Assembly (NCBI GenBank): GCA_002383665.1
Contig: DFZI01000076.1
Span: 5,362 to 11,110, forward strand
Source of the DNA: Dehalococcoidia bacterium UBA4060
Lineage (GTDB): Bacteria > Chloroflexota > Dehalococcoidia > GIF9 > UBA5629
DNA length: 5,749 nucleotides
Direction of reading: 5' to 3'
Part shown: positions 4,118 through 5,749 of the stretch, in pieces
How the letters are laid out: each line of letters opens with the position of its first letter
How positions within the stretch are numbered: position 1 is the first letter of the stretch
Program-made: the position numbers and the translations under genes
Notes under the pieces: generated by a model
What the model was told of the DNA's origin: nothing
Database searches by the model: none
Seen by the model: the letters and a program-made list of their open reading frames with translations, nothing else

Positions 4118-5728
4118 ATGGCAAAACAGATTAAATATGGAGACGAAGCCCGCAAGGCTCTGAAAGACGGTATTGATGCCCTCACCGATGCTGTCAAGGT
4201 CACACTGGGGCCCAAGGGCCGCCCGGTAGCACTGGATAAGAAATTCGGACCGCCCAGCGTGATTAATGACGGTGTCACCATCGCCAAAGAGATTGATCTC
4301 CCCGACCCCTTCGAAAATATGGGAGCACAGTTGGTTAAGGAAGCTTCTTCCAAGACCAATGACAAGTGCGGTGATGGCACTACTACAGCCACGGTACTTG
4401 CACAGGCTATCGTGACCGAAGGATTCAAGAACATCACAGCAGGCGCTGATGCCATGTCTCTGAAAAGAGGCATTGAGAAGGCAGTTGATGCCATAGTAAC
4501 TGAACTCAAGAAGATGGCCACTCCGATAACCACCAAAGAGCAGGTAGCCCAGGTAGCAACTATCTCCGCTGCCGATGCACAGATCGGCAATCTTATCGCC
4601 GAGGTCATGGAGAAGGTGGGGAAAGATGGTGTGATTACCGTTGAGGAGTCCAAAGGTTTGCAGTTCGAGACCGATTACGTCGAGGGCATGCAGTTCGATC
4701 GCGGCTACATCAGCCCCTATTTCATTACCAACGCCGAACAAATGAAGACAGAGATCGAAGATCCTTACATACTGATCACAGACAAGAAAATCTCAGCGGT
4801 CTCGGAGCTTCTGCCCATCCTGGAGAAAATTCTGCAGGTCTCCAAGAACCTGGTCATTATTGCTGAGGATGTCGACGGAGAGGCCCTAGCCACACTGGTC
4901 GTCAACAAACTTCGCGGCACACTCAACGTGCTGGCCGTCAAGGCTCCCGGGTTTGGCGACAGGCGCAAAGCCATGCTTGAGGATATCGCCATGCTGACCG
5001 GTGGCAAGGTCATATCCGAGGAGATCGGACGCAAACTCGATTCCGCCGCAGTCGCCGACCTGGGTCGCGCCAGGAAGGTGGTAGCCGATAAAGATAACAC
5101 AACCATTGTCGAGGGCAAAGGATCCGATGATGCGATCAAGGCACGCATCAAGCAGATCAAGGCACAGATCGAAGAGACCACTTCTGACTACGATAAGGAA
5201 AAGCTGCAGGAACGGCTGGCCAAGCTTGCCGGCGGTGTAGCCGTGATCAAAGTCGGTGCAGCAACCGAGGTAGAGCTCAAAGAGAAAAAACATAGAGTCG
5301 AAGATGCTCTGTCTGCCACTAGGGCAGCCGTGGAAGAAGGCATATTGCCCGGAGGCGGCGTAGCAATTCTCAATACCACTCCCACTCTTGACAAGGTCAA
5401 GGTAGAAGGAGACGAGAAGACCGGTGTCGAGATCATCAAGAAGTCTATCGAGGAGCCATTGCGCTGGATCGCCATCAACGCCGGCAAGGAAGGTTCCGTG
5501 GTTGTCGACAAGGTGAAGCACAGTAAAAAGGGCACCGGCTACGATGCACTCAATGATGAGTATGTCGACATGGTCAGCAAGGGTATCATCGATCCACTCA
5601 AAGTCACCAGGACCGCCCTTGAGAATGCATCCAGCATCGCCACCATGATACTTACCACTGAATCGCTGGTGTGCGACATCCCCGAAAAGGAAAAGACTCC
5701 ACCCATGCCACCCATGCCTGAGTATTAA
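4118..5728 (+). CDS. groEL: Chaperonin GroEL (Hsp60)
   Basis: A 536-residue group I chaperonin, which forms the double-ring ATP-dependent folding chamber closed by GroES. Equatorial ATP-binding motifs are intact: VTLGPKGR (28-35), NDGV with D51 (D52 in E. coli), GDGTTTATVLAQ (85-96), D396 in VEDALSATRAAVEEG (the hydrolysis aspartate, D398 in E. coli) and LPGGGVA (410-416). The apical domain keeps the hydrophobic substrate and GroES contacts in DRGYISPYFITN (194-205), SELLPILEKI (229-238) and LATLVVNKLRG (257-267). The start at 4118 rather than 4109 is chosen from the family N-terminus MAKQ and the spacing of AGGAGG. The C-terminus ends in PPMPPMPEY and has no Gly-Gly-Met repeat. It lies 51 bp behind groES with no terminator between them, so they are cotranscribed. 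It appears fully functional. Confidence 0.98.
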   Translation: MAKQIKYGDEARKALKDGIDALTDAVKVTLGPKGRPVALDKKFGPPSVINDGVTIAKEIDLPDPFENMGAQLVKEASSKTNDKCGDGTTTATVLAQAIVTEGFKNITAGADAMSLKRGIEKAVDAIVTELKKMATPITTKEQVAQVATISAADAQIGNLIAEVMEKVGKDGVITVEESKGLQFETDYVEGMQFDRGYISPYFITNAEQMKTEIEDPYILITDKKISAVSELLPILEKILQVSKNLVIIAEDVDGEALATLVVNKLRGTLNVLAVKAPGFGDRRKAMLEDIAMLTGGKVISEEIGRKLDSAAVADLGRARKVVADKDNTTIVEGKGSDDAIKARIKQIKAQIEETTSDYDKEKLQERLAKLAGGVAVIKVGAATEVELKEKKHRVEDALSATRAAVEEGILPGGGVAILNTTPTLDKVKVEGDEKTGVEIIKKSIEEPLRWIAINAGKEGSVVVDKVKHSKKGTGYDALNDEYVDMVSKGIIDPLKVTRTALENASSIATMILTTESLVCDIPEKEKTPPMPPMPEY

Positions 5729-5749
5729 TCCTCAGTTAGCTTAAATGAA

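Noticed and set aside
3853..4653. Long open frame (266 codons) antisense to groES and groEL
   Set aside because: It mirrors strongly conserved chaperonin coding sequence, its product is Ser-rich low-complexity without recognisable motifs, and it has no ribosome-binding site. Other antisense frames at 4100-4741, 4765-5181, 4886-5521 and 5188-5535 are rejected likewise.
5718..5735. Short inverted repeat CTGAG/CTCAG at the end of groEL as a terminator
   Set aside because: The stem is only 5 bp with an 8-base loop and no T-run follows; the true terminator probably lies beyond the window.

Overview
The window looks like chromosomal DNA from a bacterium of the Chloroflexota, most likely near the Dehalococcoidia. 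The evidence is indirect: a HrcA-type CIRCE operator ahead of groES-groEL, GroES and GroEL sequences that resemble that group from memory, a DUF2851 protein, and a short XRE regulator of a kind common in Chloroflexota. Base composition is roughly balanced by eye. No tRNA, rRNA, CRISPR array, transposase or integration site is visible. This is mostly a housekeeping locus, and I do not see an exciting undescribed system in it.

Layout from left to right. Positions 1-590 (minus strand) hold a metallo-beta-lactamase-fold protein cut off by the window edge. A 108-bp divergent promoter region separates it from tsaD (699-1688, plus), the tRNA t6A-modification enzyme. tsaD runs tail to tail into a DUF2851 gene (1624-2961, minus) and overlaps it by 65 bp. 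Behind DUF2851 on the same strand is a 71-residue XRE-type regulator (3020-3235). A 106-bp divergent region then leads to an FmdB-like zinc-ribbon gene (3342-3656, plus). After that comes the groES-groEL operon (3773-4066 and 4118-5728) with a sigma-70-type promoter and CIRCE. The last 21 bases hold nothing recognisable.

How the genes work together. GroES and GroEL form one heat-inducible chaperonin operon, presumably repressed by HrcA encoded elsewhere. The XRE protein and DUF2851 may form a two-gene minus-strand unit, and the regulator may control itself and the divergent zinc-ribbon gene. The MBL protein and TsaD share only an intergenic region, with no evident functional link.

Points most worth a second look: the MBL protein has lost several canonical metal ligands; several genes have -10 boxes placed so close to the start codon that leaderless mRNAs are predicted; two identical palindromes lie exactly 100 bp apart over the two divergent starts flanking the XRE gene; the groES promoter carries a second, stretched CIRCE-like pair; the zinc-ribbon protein has a helical-repeat-like tail; and GroEL lacks the usual Gly-Gly-Met tail.
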